In this document: piece after piece, positions 39,001 to 51,000 of the stretch
How the letters are laid out: each line of letters opens with the position of its first letter
How positions within the stretch are numbered: position 1 is the first letter of the stretch
Source of the DNA: Pseudoscleropodium purum
Lineage: Eukaryota > Streptophyta > Bryopsida > Hypnales > Brachytheciaceae
Assembly: GCA_963969395.1 (NCBI GenBank)
Contig: OZ017795.1
Location: forward strand, 20,503,063-20,567,062
Reading direction: 5' to 3'
DNA length: 64,000 bases
Made by a program: the position numbers and the translations under genes
Notes under the pieces: model-generated
Told to the model about the DNA's origin: nothing
Databases searched by the model: none
Seen by the model: the letters and a program-made list of their open reading frames with translations, nothing else

Positions 39001-39423
39001 ATAACAATGGTCTATGTTACAACCTATATTTTCACTACAATGACTAATATAATCCCATGCTCTCAATTCCCTGCAAAACAATTATGATATTATGAGAACC
39101 AATATCAGTTGCATGTTTGTTAAATTGTTGATACTTTAATTTCTATAAGTGTCAATTTCCTTCAATTTTTGTGTACAACAATTTGAAATGATGTATATCA
39201 ACATTCTAAGGCACAAAAAAATAATTTGAAGTTATAAGAAAAAATTGACAAAAGATAAAGTAATTTCAAATCATGGTGAACAAAACCAAGACAAGTTTTA
39301 AACATGGCTAACTTTGAAATTAATTTTTTTTAAGCCACAACTAATTTTTTTACAAACTTCTGTGGTAACATGTAGTATGTCACGCATTGCAACTTCCATA
39401 TATCTACTTTCACACTCTGTCCT
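36017..39423. other. AT-rich repeat-derived stretch, no gene seen
   Basis: Holds a copy of repeat R3 (36050-36440) and an inverted piece of it at 36490-36600. It also holds the second copy of repeat R4 (37230-37540, like 35470-35770) and repeat R8 (38430-38650, like 50825-51040 and 61195-61420). All frames are closed. Confidence 0.5.
36050..36440 (+). repeat. Dispersed repeat family R3, copy 1
   Basis: The ordered blocks TTGGTCAAA, AATATATGTCTAAAATT, TTTGATAGAA, AGTTCAAAAGTG and GCTACCTTTAAAGT recur at 44030-44420 in the same orientation and at 56480-56830 inverted. The end of the repeat is repeated in inverse orientation at 36490-36600, giving a small hairpin. Confidence 0.65.
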
Positions 39424-40279
39424 TTGATGCTTATGGTATGGTTGTTCAAATGCAACCATTTCAAATTTGTACTCAGTTTTGTACTAGAGACAGTTAAAGA
39501 GTTTTCGGGGGTCCAAAAGCTTGTTTCGAGCCTGTTCCCCGGGGCTGTTCCCTGCAGCGAGGGGAACGGCCCGCTGTTAGAATTTTTTTTTCATAAAAAA
39601 AAAAGAAAAAAGAATTTGGTCAATGACGTGGTAGGGTCTCGGCCATGTTAGACTACTGCGCCAAACCTGTTTCCTGGGTTTGTAGGCTGTGATAACTCCC
39701 AAGCATCCAGAGGCCCCCCAAATCTTCTAATGAAGTGCCCTCTAGGGTGCATTCTATCCTATTACCCTATAAACAAGCTCATGGGTGAGCATTGGCCTGC
39801 AAGCAGGGCAAAATGCACCTTGAAGGATACATTCCCTAGTGTAAGAGCAAGTTCCCGCAACTTTCTCCTCATGTTCCTACAACAAAATTGGCCCTCTATA
39901 ATAAAATCAACACTCTATTGGTAGAATTGACACCCCTAGATGATTCGGCATGCTACTCTACCCTCGAAAAGGCCTTAATTGGTGGGGATTGATCTTAACC
40001 CTTGAATGTTGAGGTGGACATTTTGTGTTAAATGGATGATAGGGAATCAAATTGTATAGGACAAAAGTGCAACTATTCATCCTCAAAATTTGTTTTAGAA
40101 AGGGAAGATTTCCTCCAGTAGTTTGACTTGCAATGACTACTTTTGCAATTTTGGAGGCTAGTATTCTCACGGTAACAGAAAAGGATGATTTTGAGGGTCA
40201 CCCCTGCGGCGTTTAAGGGTTAACGTTACATTAGTCGCAGTACTTCCTCTGGCATTAGTAGTTTAGTTTATATTTTGAG
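39424..40279. other. Spacer with a GC-rich patch, no gene supported
   Basis: A patch at about 39505-39585 is unusually GC-rich (runs such as GTTCCCCGGGGCTGTTCCC) and is followed by a poly-A/T tract and another moderate-GC stretch. The open frame at 39424-39651 crosses the tract and resembles nothing I know. Possibly a fragment of an inserted element. Near 40190-40225 the composition rises toward copy A. Confidence 0.35.
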
Positions 40280-40439
40280 ACTTACGCAGACTTTCCATGT
40301 TCCGATTCTCAGAAGCAGCATGCCTGGTCGAGCGAATCCACCATCATGGCCCGCTGCACCAACTTGGCTTCCACTGCCTACAACACTCCAACAGTCAAAG
40401 GTGCCGTGCCTGGCCTGCACATATACAAAAAGGAATGGA

Positions 40440-40778
40440 CTTATCAGTCGAATTTGCATCCCCCTTGCTTCCATTTCATTTCCTAGTAGATTAGAGTACT
40501 TTTTTTATCGTTCTAGTTTGACATGCACCTTTGCTGGCGCTAGTAGAGAAAGCCAGAAGAGGAAGCTCGGAAGGTGATGAACCGATAGCATTGGCGATTT
40601 TATGTTAGAAATGTGATGAAGTTCTTGTATTGGAATTGGTCAATTTCACCTCGCAATTCAAGGAAGTAATTAAGGTATCTCATGCGTGAGGTTGTTCTAA
40701 TGCCGCTCTCTCATTTGCGTGTTGATGGATTGTGTGCAGGTGGTGAGTTGCCTTCAATCTTTGTTTGTGTTTGCTACG
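40440..40778 (+). other. 5' leader and leader intron of family copy A
   Basis: This region aligns with 54170-54459 upstream of copy C, with many substitutions. A leader intron is predicted at 40675-40739 (65 bp; TTAAG|GTATCT to TGTGCAG|GTGG). Its 65 bases are identical to 54385-54449. A 46-codon open frame at 40346-40486 overlaps the start of the homology but is not conserved in copy C, so I do not call it a gene. Confidence 0.5.
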
Positions 40779-41690
40779 ATGGGAACAGCCTCGTGGCATG
40801 ATAACATCTCAAAAGCGCTCGTCATTGGCCTTGTGGTGCAAATCATAGCCACTGTGCTCTGTGTCTTCTGTGCTTTTCTCTGAGATTCGTGGAAGGAGCG
40901 GATGGCACGCCCAGCAACAGGTCATATATATATATATATATATATCACGATTGCCCTGTCAAATTAATAGTAGGTGCTCAATCTTGTAGCATATATTCTC
41001 ATATATAGTGCAATTCCGGACTTTGATGATTCTTCAAAACTCCTGACTTTCAATTGTTGAATGATTTTGGCTTCACAGGGGAGTCCATGGCTGTGCCAGA
41101 TTTGGAGATGGAGCTGGTAAATGTCGGTGACGGTGCTACCATTTCAGGTGGGAATTAATGCAGTTCGATCTCCTCTGATTTCTGTGTCTGATGCTGCCTT
41201 CCATACTTTGTGCTTCAGAGCGTTCGTTTTCGGAAAGCTTTCATGCGACCATGAACAAAGTTCTGAACTTACTGATTGAATATTCATAATTGAACGAATG
41301 CTTGTGTGAGGAACATTTCATTTTACAGTCATGGTATTCGATATTCTTCCACAAGATAAAAAATTGAATTGCAATTAACTAGGACTTGAAATGCACCCGT
41401 GGACAGGTAATCCCCTGCATGGTTTGGCTGCGAACTCGGGTGTTGGGGATGATGGTAAGCTCGAGGACACTGAGGATACGGCCCACACGAGAGCCAGCAC
41501 TCCAGAAATCCCTACAATCCACGGATCGTCTAGTAAGTGACCTATCACCAACTAGTAGTACAAACCAATCTTTTTAGTATTCGGTATGAAGGTTTTATCA
41601 GTGATGATGGAGGATTCGATTTTGGTTGTTTTAATGGTATTTGGGCAAATTTTGTTTGTAGCCCAAGGTCCAGTGCAAGAACGTCACTGA
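40779..41690 (+). pseudogene. Family copy A: nonsense-mutated paralog of the 54.5 kb gene
   Basis: Exons homologous to copy C are 40779-40920, 41079-41147, 41407-41532 and 41662-41690, with the same phases and splice sites. All are open except for one TGA at 40881-40883, where copy C has TGG (Trp35). The stop falls just after the membrane segment, leaving a 34-residue peptide. Downstream exons keep the acidic, Thr/Glu-rich tail and one extra in-frame codon near the start of exon 3. This suggests recent inactivation, or translation of a short membrane peptide. A (TA)n run at 40921-40946 fills the start of intron 1. The TTAA-flanked element at 41826-43090 sits 135 bp after the family stop codon. 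Confidence 0.75.
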
Positions 41691-41825
41691 AGATGTGAAG
41701 AGAAGAGCCTCAGTCTGTGTCTGTTGTGGTGGATGTTTCACACGCCTATCAAGTCAAGGTGCTGGTTGGATAGGATGCAAAATTTGCAACTCCCTGCTGC
41801 AACACCCGGTTTGCCGAATGTTTAA

Positions 41826-43090
41826 CCCCTCACCGCCCCAGCCTGAACTGCGTGTTCGACAAGTTTTTGGAGCAGGCTGAACTTGATCTGACCTACCGAT
41901 GAGTGAGCGCAAAAGCAGAGAGGTTCACCGTTGATTTGCAAAGTCACCTCCGGTGCGCTGAGGCTGGCTTTCTCGGATTCGAAAATAATGCATCACACAC
42001 AGTGACATCATAAAGTTTGATGATCGGCGACTTGGCAGAAAAAAACACAATTTTTTATGCTCCTTGCCATTCGCACCCACATTGCATGCACCTCCTATCA
42101 AGGATCTGGGTCCCGCTTTAAGGAATTGGAGGAATCCATGATATCCCTGGCATGCAAATTTTTGAGGCCACACACAAACATTGCCATATGAAATTTGCAC
42201 GCGAACTTTGTCAGCAAGTAACGCAGTGACTGGCGCCGACCGGCTTTGAGAGTGATGCCAACTAGTAATCGCCAGTCAACATTCTTTTATGGAAATTAGT
42301 GTGGGTTCAGTTGGTTGCGACGTGCACTTGCTGCAGCTTGCGCTTGCACAACGCCTCCAATAAATTATAGCAATTACAGAAGAAATGAAAGGGCAGCGAC
42401 GTCCTCCACGAAATGCCAATTCACAAACAATGCACGCTCATTTGCCTACGGAATCAAAAGTTCTCTGGATTGCAAAAAAAACTGATTACAACAATGAGCG
42501 TATACTTAGCCGCTCAAGGACTACACAAAAATGTGATCAGTCGAACTTGGAAAATTCGACAGAAAAACTTGGTATTCAACACCCTGTAGGTCCTACCTCC
42601 AGAACGATCCAAACCACCAAAACTGCTAATAGACAGCTAACTGCTAACAGAAAGCCAATCCTTACGCACAATGCTCACTACAACCACTACCCGGGGAACC
42701 ACGGTAACAGATCCACCCGTAACCTTTGCCACAACCTCATCTGCACGCTCACACCTCCACGAAACGCACTCGAAGTTTTTGCTCCACAACGGCGCAGTAC
42801 TAGAGTAGTCTGGGTGGATCCAAGGTGCAACGGCCTCTGACCGGCCCTGTCCAGTTAGAAAATGGACATTGGACGGCAACTACCATGTCCGACATTTGCA
42901 TGTACAAATCTAAACTCTAATTTCCACTCACTCACCCGCCATAGGCCCAATCGCAAATGAACCTTGTGTCATCCTCTCTGAACCCTCCATTTCCGCTTCT
43001 TTCCTCACCCGCATCCTTTGCCACAATTAACTGCAAACCCGTTTGGAAAATCTAGAGCGGCCAGATTTCGGCCGCTGGGGCGGTGAGGGG
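41826..43090. mobile_element. TTAA-flanked inverted-repeat element (piggyBac-like signature), non-autonomous
   Basis: The ends are perfect 17-bp inverted repeats beginning CCCCTCACCGCCCCAGC. TTAA lies on both sides (41822-41825 and 43091-43094). Copies B and C lack the 1265 bp and read straight through at the matching position (55466-55480 in C), which shows an insertion. Known: TTAA target duplication with ends starting CCC is the hallmark of piggyBac-type transposons. The interior is GC-richer than its surroundings and holds no transposase; its open frames (42385-42840 plus and 42637-42879 minus) match no family I know. The call rests on the ends and the empty site only. Confidence 0.8.
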
Positions 43091-43094
43091 TTAA

Positions 43095-43685
43095 TGCTCT
43101 TATAAAACTAATAGAATACTTGTCCAAAAACAACAATAAAAAAATTTCAACGAAGACGCGTTGAAGTGGACCGATTCAGACCCCGTTTTTATACTAGGCA
43201 GAGCATTTACTGAGTGTTTTTTATTTGCCATTCTATTAACTCCTACTTTAGTGCATTGTGTGCCTTGGGATCCTCTTTTGTCAATATCATTGCAACGCCA
43301 CCAAAGCAGCAATTCAGAAGGCTTGGGTCGTGTTGATGGAGTTTACTTGTTGCTGATTTTGCACCCTGCCAGTGGAGCTTCATGTTCCCCTGGATGGAGC
43401 TGCTTCAATTCTCCAACATCGTTTGCTCCAGTGAGATTCATCTTCTCTCCCATAGAGCCTGCTTTCCCGTTTGTATTGATGGATGATAATATTAATTAAT
43501 ATCAAGCTTGAATCGTGTCGATGGCATCTACTTTGAAGTTGAAGGGTTTGAGAAGTCATCCATTTGTAACTCTTTCAGTCTTTCACATAATACAAACGCT
43601 ACTTGACGTCATGATCTGAAAATTTTGGATACAAATATTAGAGAGAAAAATGGATTAGGTTTGATGTGCTGTAAGGTGGGTACAC
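43095..43685 (+). other. 3' region of family copy A, continued after the insertion
   Basis: Homologous to 55480-56098 after copy C, for example GATGATAATATTA, ATCAAGCTTGAATCGTGTCGA, TGATCTGAAAATT and TTAGGTTTGATGTGCT. This is presumably the 3' untranslated or downstream region. The open frame at 43161-43499 has a counterpart in copy C that is interrupted differently, so it is not treated as coding. Confidence 0.55.
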
Positions 43686-44029
43686 TCAAAATATCATATC
43701 TAAAACTACCATTGTCATTTTGTATACATGTCAAAAATCAATATGTACATATGTTTGAAGAAATGATTTTAGTAAGAGCATCTACCAAAACAAAATTTGA
43801 CCCTTTTTAACTTTTTGCATATGGTATTCAAATGTTGTGTTCTTTGGTGCATGTGAACCTCCTTTCATTTTATCCAACTTATTTATTAGTGTGCATGTAT
43901 TTAATGTGGTAGAAATAGAAGAGACTAAAAAAAAACTACAATTCTTTGATGGTTTACATTGAAGAGTCAATTTTGAAGAGGTTTACCCAAAACTATGTCC
44001 AATTTTGAGACTAAATGCAAAAAGAAATT

Positions 44030-44420
44030 GGCCTATGTTGAGTTTTATTCCTTAAAAGACATTCCATGTTCCCATTTGGTCAAACTTCATTTGTTCTCTA
44101 TGCTAAAACACCCATTTCAAAAGTTTAATATTTTTCAAGTGTAGTAATATATATCCAAAATTGAACTTCATTTTTTCATAATTAAATACACCAAAATGAA
44201 ACCTATATGATTTCTTAAAGTATTTCTTTGTAAAACCTTAATAATTACAAAAACACTTAAAAGAGTATGAAAGATTAGCAAAAATGGAGATCATATTCAT
44301 AGTGACAAATATCATGGTATAACTAATGTACTCCTTAAGCTTGTACAAAAGGAAATTTGATAGAAATAGTTCAAAAGTGGTGTATTCTGAGCTGTCAATT
44401 TGCTACCTTTAAAGTGTCAC
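44030..44420 (+). repeat. Dispersed repeat family R3, copy 2
   Basis: Matches 36050-36440 in order and orientation through TTGGTCAAACTTCAT, AATATATATCCAAAATTGAA, GGTATAACTAATGTACTCCTTAA and GCTACCTTTAAAGTGTC. Confidence 0.6.
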
Positions 44421-44999
44421 CAAAACTACAATTTAAACAATATTCCAATATAATAGAATGAAATAAAAAGTAGATGAAAGGAGCTATGTTTCCTCAGTTG
44501 AGGCTTAAAACATTTAGAATGAAGAACTATGTGAAAATAGAGTTTTGACCCTACAATCATATTCCTTGGGGAAGTTTGTTTTCTAAGGGATATTGTCAAT
44601 GCTTGAGTTTGAAGTTAATATGGTAAGGTCTCAATGGTTGAGAGGAGAATTTGAATTCCTATTGCTAAAGTAAGGCCTTATTAATTATACTTACAACCTA
44701 CTAGTAGTACAAGTACAATTGTTGCAACGTTTGCAATAACCTCCTATTACACAAGTAATCAAAGTATTTGCTTTGTTTTTTAGAACTAGATTTGAACTCA
44801 ATATCACTTTGATACAAAATGGATTTTAGATAGGCTCCTATAGTCTGATTTTTCATTGTGATTTTTTGAAACTTTTTGTGAAGGTGAAAAAACAAATTGT
44901 CTTTTATTTGGGGAAGATAGTTTCATTTCAATTGGTGCCTAAGAACAAAAATTATGGTATAATCCCCCCCCCCCCCCCCCCTCCAAAATAACTTAAAAT

Positions 45000-45400
45000 T
45001 AAAATTTTGGAAAATTGTTTTTATATAGATTGTATTTTTATCTACATGAGAAGCTTTGATTGATTTAATTTGGGTTTATTATATGAACATTACAAAAAAT
45101 CTTATCTTTTTAAGGTGATTGGAGCATTTTCTTGAAAAAATAACTTGTAGGGCTCAATTTTGAACTCAATTTTCATAATTTAAAAAAAATTCACAAGATT
45201 AAGATCACTTGATAGAAACATCTCACCATTGAAATTTGTATCTTTAAATTCCATGTTAGAGCTATTAATGGCTTAGTTTTCCTTTCAATCTTGAACCTAC
45301 TTCTATTTACCAATTTTTTAATGTTTAAAAATTAAGTGTATTTTTTTAAATATTATTTAGACTCTCAATTCAATTATTCAAGATGAAAATTTTTTAATTC
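45000..45400 (+). repeat. Dispersed repeat family R2, copy 2
   Basis: Matches 32700-33075 through TTTTCTTGAAAAAATAACTT, ATTTTCATAATT, ACATCTCACCATTG and CAATCTTGAACCTACTTCTA. An inverted partial copy adjoins family copy B at 46430-46650. Confidence 0.6.
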
Positions 45401-47181
45401 AAAATCAGTTGTGCAAAAAATTTTTAATTAAAAGGATTCAATGTCAAAAATTCAATTGAGCAAGTCATAAAAATGACTTAACTTTTTTCACTTTAAATGC
45501 AAATATCTTGCAATCTATGTGATTAAATTTTTTGAACTTTCTTACGTACATTCTTACACTAGTTTGGTGCAAGATCCTATGGATTGTCGTTTAATTTTTC
45601 CAAGAAAAAAAATTTTAAAGACAATTTTAAATTCTTTTTCTCTTTCAAAAAAAAAGATAATTTAAAGTGTTTTTTGATGGAAAATAGGCCTTGAGACTTT
45701 TAGGGTTAAATTTTTATGAAAATGTGGTTATTTCTCTAAATGTGAACATGACAACGAGTCATAATATTATGCACTAAATATAATAGATTATAGAATTTCA
45801 TTGAGAATATGCACAATCAATAAGTACACATTTATTTTAAATACTCTCAAAGTCACAATGCAATGTTAAAATTTTGATTGACTAAAAATTTGAGGATATG
45901 ATATTTATAAGGATCAAATTTTGATTGAAATACAGCAATGCCATTTTGGGTAGCATAATATTTTCTAGAGATGTTTCCAACTTCATCCATTTCTAGACAG
46001 TTATCTTTAATCTCTAGAGTCCCACTCAAGGCCCTTCTTCTATAAAAACATTCAAATCTACCAATTGTATCACAAGGTGCAAAACTTTTAATTTCTTTTA
46101 ATTTTTTAATTTTTAATTTTTTTGCATATCTACAATAGGGTATTGCTCTAGACTAGTATAAGAATGTGCAATATAAATTTTGGAAACATTGACTATGTAG
46201 ATTGTTGAATATCTTTGTTTGAAGTGAAGAAAACTAGTTTTTTTACACCTTCTATGACTAGATTTTTGGCTTTGAATCTTCTAAACTTAACATTTTAGCA
46301 CTACTAAGTTTGAGGTTAAGACTTTTTTTGTTGAAGAATTGAAATGAAAGTTGGGAAGAAAAATTCAAAAAAACATCCACTTGAATTTATCCTCAAAAAA
46401 TTGTTATGTAGAAATAAGTGTGAGATAGAAGGAAAAATCAATTCATTAATATGTCTCAGACGTAGTTGAAATACACTAATAGTGAGATGTTTAAATAAGA
46501 AAACTAAACCCTGTGAAACTTTTTTTTTTGAAGAATTGTGAAAATTGAGTTTAAAAATGAATCCTATTTAGGTTATTCTTTGAAGAAAATGCTATGAGTA
46601 ACTACAAAACAAGAAGCTCTGTAACTTTCACATCACAAATCCAAATGGAATGAATCTAAACAATGTTGGAGAGCTGAGGCAACTCCATCCAGGGGGGAAC
46701 ATGAAGCTCCACTAGATAGTTGCAAAATCAGCAACAACGAACTCCATCAACACGACCCAGGCTTGTTGAACTGCTGCTTTGGTGGTGCTGTGAAGATGTT
46801 GACACTGAAAGAGGATTCCGAGGATTTCAAGGCATTCAATGCACGGAAGTAGGACTTAATATACAGAATGCAAATAGAAAACACTAGCGCTCTAAATGCA
46901 AATAGAAAACGAGGTTCGAATCGGTCCATTTCAGCGCATCTTAATTGACATTTTTGTTGTTGTTGAATCGGACATTTTCGTCAAATGAATTTGGATGTGC
47001 TGATGTGGACATCTTTTCTTCGAATTCCAAAGTGTTATAAGATCGGAGTACTTAGCATTCCGCAAACGGGGTGTTGCAACAGGGATTTGCAAATTGGGCT
47101 TCCTTTCCGGCCAGCAGTTCGACTTGCTGCGCGTGTGAAACATCCACCACAGCAGGCACAGAGGCTCTTCTCTTCGCATCT

Positions 47182-48054
47182 TCAGTGACGCTCTTGCACT
47201 GGGCCTTGGGCTGCAAACATGCCCAAATACCATTAAAACAACCAAAAACAAATCTTCCATCATGGACAAATCCTTCTTATCGAATGCTAAAAAAGTTGGT
47301 TTGTACTACTAGTTGGTGATGGGCCACTTACTCGATGAACTGTGGACTGTACAAATTTTTGGAGTGCTGGCTCGGGTGTCGGCTGTGTTCTCAGTGCCAT
47401 TGTCCCCAATGCCCAAGTTCGCAGTCAAACCATGCTGGGGATTTTCTGACCACGGGTGCATTTCAAGTCCTAAATAATTGCAATCCTATTTTTATCTTGT
47501 GGAAGAATGGGATGACTGTAAAATGAAATGTCCAACACGCAAGCATTTGTCCATTTATCAATATTCAATTAGTGAGTTCAGAACTTTGTTCAAAGTCACA
47601 TGAAAGCTTTTTGAGAACGAACGCTCTGAAGCACAAAGCATGGTCGGAAGGGAGCATCAGACACAGAAATCAGAGGAGATCGAACTGCAGAAATTCCCAT
47701 CTGGAATGTTGGCGCCTTCACCGACATTCACCGTCCCCATCTCGACATCCGACTCAGCCATGGACTCCCCTGTGAAGCCAGAATCACTCAACAATCGAAG
47801 GAGTTTTCAAAAAATCATCAACCTCCCGAATTGCACTGCATATGAGAATATATGCTACAAGATTGTGCACCTACTATTAATTTGACAAGGCAATGATCGT
47901 GATATGTCACCTGTCGCTGGGCGTGCCATCCGCTCCTTCCAAGAAGCCTAGAGAAAAGCACAGATGACACAAAGCACATAGGCTACGATTTGTGCACTAC
48001 CAGGCCAGTGACGAGCGTTTGCAGGATGTTATCATGCCACGAGGTTGATTCCAC
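47182..48054 (-). pseudogene. Family copy B: decayed inverted paralog of the 54.5 kb gene
   Basis: Minus-strand blocks match copy C exons: 48054-47911, 47769-47701, 47445-47332 and 47210-47182. The ATG start is GTG, a one-base insertion shifts the frame in exon 1, and a TAG replaces the Trp codon after the membrane segment. The donor after exon 2 reads AT instead of GT (47700-47699), and exon 3 lacks 12 bases in frame. Homology continues through the 3' region to about 46655 but stops just 5' of exon 1, so promoter and leader are missing. It is clearly non-functional as a protein gene. Together with copy A it forms an inverted pair separated by repeats. Confidence 0.8.
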
Positions 48055-48059
48055 TATAC

Positions 48060-51000
48060 CAAACACAAACAAATTAAAGAGGGCGACACACCACCTACAT
48101 ACAATCCAGCAATACACAAATGAGAGAGTAGCATTAGAACAAGCTCATGCATGAGACAACCTATTTGAATTGAGAGGTGGTCAAATAAAGTTACAAGCAT
48201 TTTATGACATTTTCTAGCATGATGTGTCGGGTAGCTTGTAGCAGTGACAACCTTGCCCATGGTGTCGGATGATTCTTTGGGTGACCGTTGCCAAGAAAGA
48301 TGAAGTTCTTTTGTGAAGGATGAAGCACCTAAATCCTAAGAAGTGAAGTGAGTAGGGTTTAGGCTTGTAGTGCAACTTTGTTAGGTGTGTAGCCATAGTA
48401 GTTCCATATGTAGCATTGTGTAGGGTTTACAAATGAATTTAGGGGTTGATCAATCTTGTTTTTTTGGTTTTGATATTTTGTTTTTAAAATTTTGATCATT
48501 AGGTGGGACGGATGTCAAAAATGACCTAAAGAGAGAGGTTGGGTGGGGAGGCCCTCACCCGACCATTCTTCCAGTAATGGTGGGCAAGGTTGCTACTAAT
48601 GTAAGTATCCATGATATGCCATAAGTTCTTCCTAGCTCGAAGAATTTAAGCTCAAATTAAAGAAGCCATATTATAGCACCTCGTGTGTCAATTTGTGAGC
48701 AAACATTGGCTCTGAGAAAGGGGGCTCCAAAATTAGAAAAATCCAAAATGAGGTCAAAATCGACTTCAGGTACCTCAAAGTCTAAGTTCTACTTGCACTA
48801 CGGAAATTCTGGTAACCTAGAAGTAACATAGATAGATGTATACACTAGAAGAAGAATCCAATATTTCATTATGTATAATCCAACATCTTTGAACACAATT
48901 TGGAAAATTTCTCACATCAAGATGGTAGCAAATGAAAGAGGAAATGAATGCAATTTGACATAGAATTTTTAGAAACTATCTAAATAAATCAAATTTTTTC
49001 AAAGTTGGGGTTATTGAATTATCTACTATTAATAGTAGAACATCTTTAGTTAGACATTCTTGAAATACAAAATGCTTCAATTCTTCTTATGTGGTTGCCT
49101 CAAAGAGCTCTTCCATTCATTTTGAAAACTTATTTGAAAGTTGAAAAAATACTTTGTTGAAATTGGATCATTTGGCCGGTTCGAAGATTTCATTAGTTTT
49201 AGCTATTCCAAAATTGTTGTTGCAAAAGCTATTCATACCTTCTTTTGAATTTGGCTTCGACAACACTTGTTTCATCAATGACTGTTGTTGGTAACTAATT
49301 CCAAAACCCCTCACCATGTGACAAGTCATTCGTAGTGTTTTCTTTACTTAGTTGGATTTTTCTAGGAAAAGTAACCTTATTAAGTGACACACTTAAAAAA
49401 TCATTACCATATTTGTGTGCTCTCTTGTTGAACTTAGTAAGTTATAATTACAAATATTGTGGAACCAATGTTAGATTCACATTCATTGTAAGTTTGGGGG
49501 CATTAGTATATAATTTTTTTATAGCTTGCTATATAGAAATTGACTACTCTTATTTTTAAAGATATGTAAGATAGTCTGATTGCATTTGGAGAAAGCTAAA
49601 CTCCTTGAAACAATTTTCAAAATTTTTTTGAAAGAAGAAGAATAGAATAACATCACTAGAAAAGCAATAAAGGGTTATTAAACCAAATCTCCATTTTATT
49701 TAAAAAAATTTTGAATTACAATTCAGATTTGTGAAAACAACATATTAATCCTAATATAATCGGCCCATCACAATGACCTTCAATTTCATACAATTATCCA
49801 TTAATCTTTAGCAAGCAGGTCATGATCATGTAGCAAACCATTAAAACCTTCACTTTGTTTCCTCCATTTTTGTCACTATATGAATAAAAAGCATAAATTA
49901 TTACAAATTTTTGAAGAAAAATTGAAGAAAATTTATACCATATACAAAATAACCTTAAGAAGTCTTGAAATTACACCATTTGTGTATATTGCAGTGCAAA
50001 AATATTGTAATGTACATAATCAAAAGTTTCATATCATTTTCTAAGTAGAAACCACTCTCAACTTCAAAGTCCAACAAACATATCTGTTCAAGAATTTTTG
50101 AAAGTTTTCAAGCGGAGTTGAAAGTAGACTTGACAAACTTCATTCAAACTTAATATTGCACTAAACGGAACAGAAACCCATCTGGATTCTTGAATGTAAA
50201 AATCAGATTTCAGAGTGATTGGCAGAATCTCAGTCAGTAAGTTAAGTACCCATTCAGATCTGCACCACGCACTCCCAGTTTTAGAACTCTGGGAACTTGA
50301 GTACCCCACATTTTCAAATCTCAGAGAACTTGAACAACACAATTCTTCTGATACTCCAAGATTTTGCCATTCTAGTTTCACAGTCGTTAAAATGACAAAT
50401 TTCAGCAATTGAATTTGTCGCAGGTTGGTCCAAGGCTTTTTTTGAGCTTCTAAGAATTTGTTCTAAATTGAACAAAAGGCCAACATTTTGATAAGTTATA
50501 TCTATTTTTTAACATGTATCCATACAAATTCAAGCTAGATATGTTAGAGATCACATAAGAAAAGAAAATGACCCAACAATATCATTTACAGATTGAAAGC
50601 CTCACACAAAATTGTGAAAAGAAAAATTATAATTTATCATTTTCAAAATCAGAGTTTTGATGCTAAAACTAGACTAAAAATAATAAAGTTTTCAACTTTG
50701 ACATGTGCTCAAAGGGTACTACCTTTGGCCCTTTGCACATGCACAAAGAATACAATTTTTTTTCTCTCCGCAAGATGCAAAATAAGAAGTATCTTTAAGT
50801 AAGAAAAAATGCATATATTATTGAATTTTACTGAAATTCTTTTTTACTATTTGCTAAAAATCAAATTCCAAAGTAACTATCTATTTTCTTACATTTTTCA
50901 TCTCTCTTTTTTTGTGCATAGCTTTTTAGGGATAAATTTTTCTAGGCCTAAATTTTCACATACATGACACATGCTATTTTGAATGCTTTATAAATTATCC

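Larger units (their letters stand above)
43686..46650. other. AT-rich repeats between copies A and B
   Basis: Holds R3 (44030-44420), R2 (45000-45400), a fragment of R1 (45480-45600) and an inverted R2 piece (46430-46650). A poly-C run of about 18 lies at 44965-44982. No gene is visible. Confidence 0.5.

Noticed and set aside
41695..41880. Cys-rich open frame (zinc-finger-like) after copy A
   Set aside because: The Cys pattern arises from a 4-base insertion relative to copy B and runs into the inserted element, so the frame is not conserved.
50088..50412. Overlapping open frames on both strands with a Leu-rich look
   Set aside because: No repeated LRR spacing, no splice-linked neighbours, and a plausible chance result of locally lower AT content.
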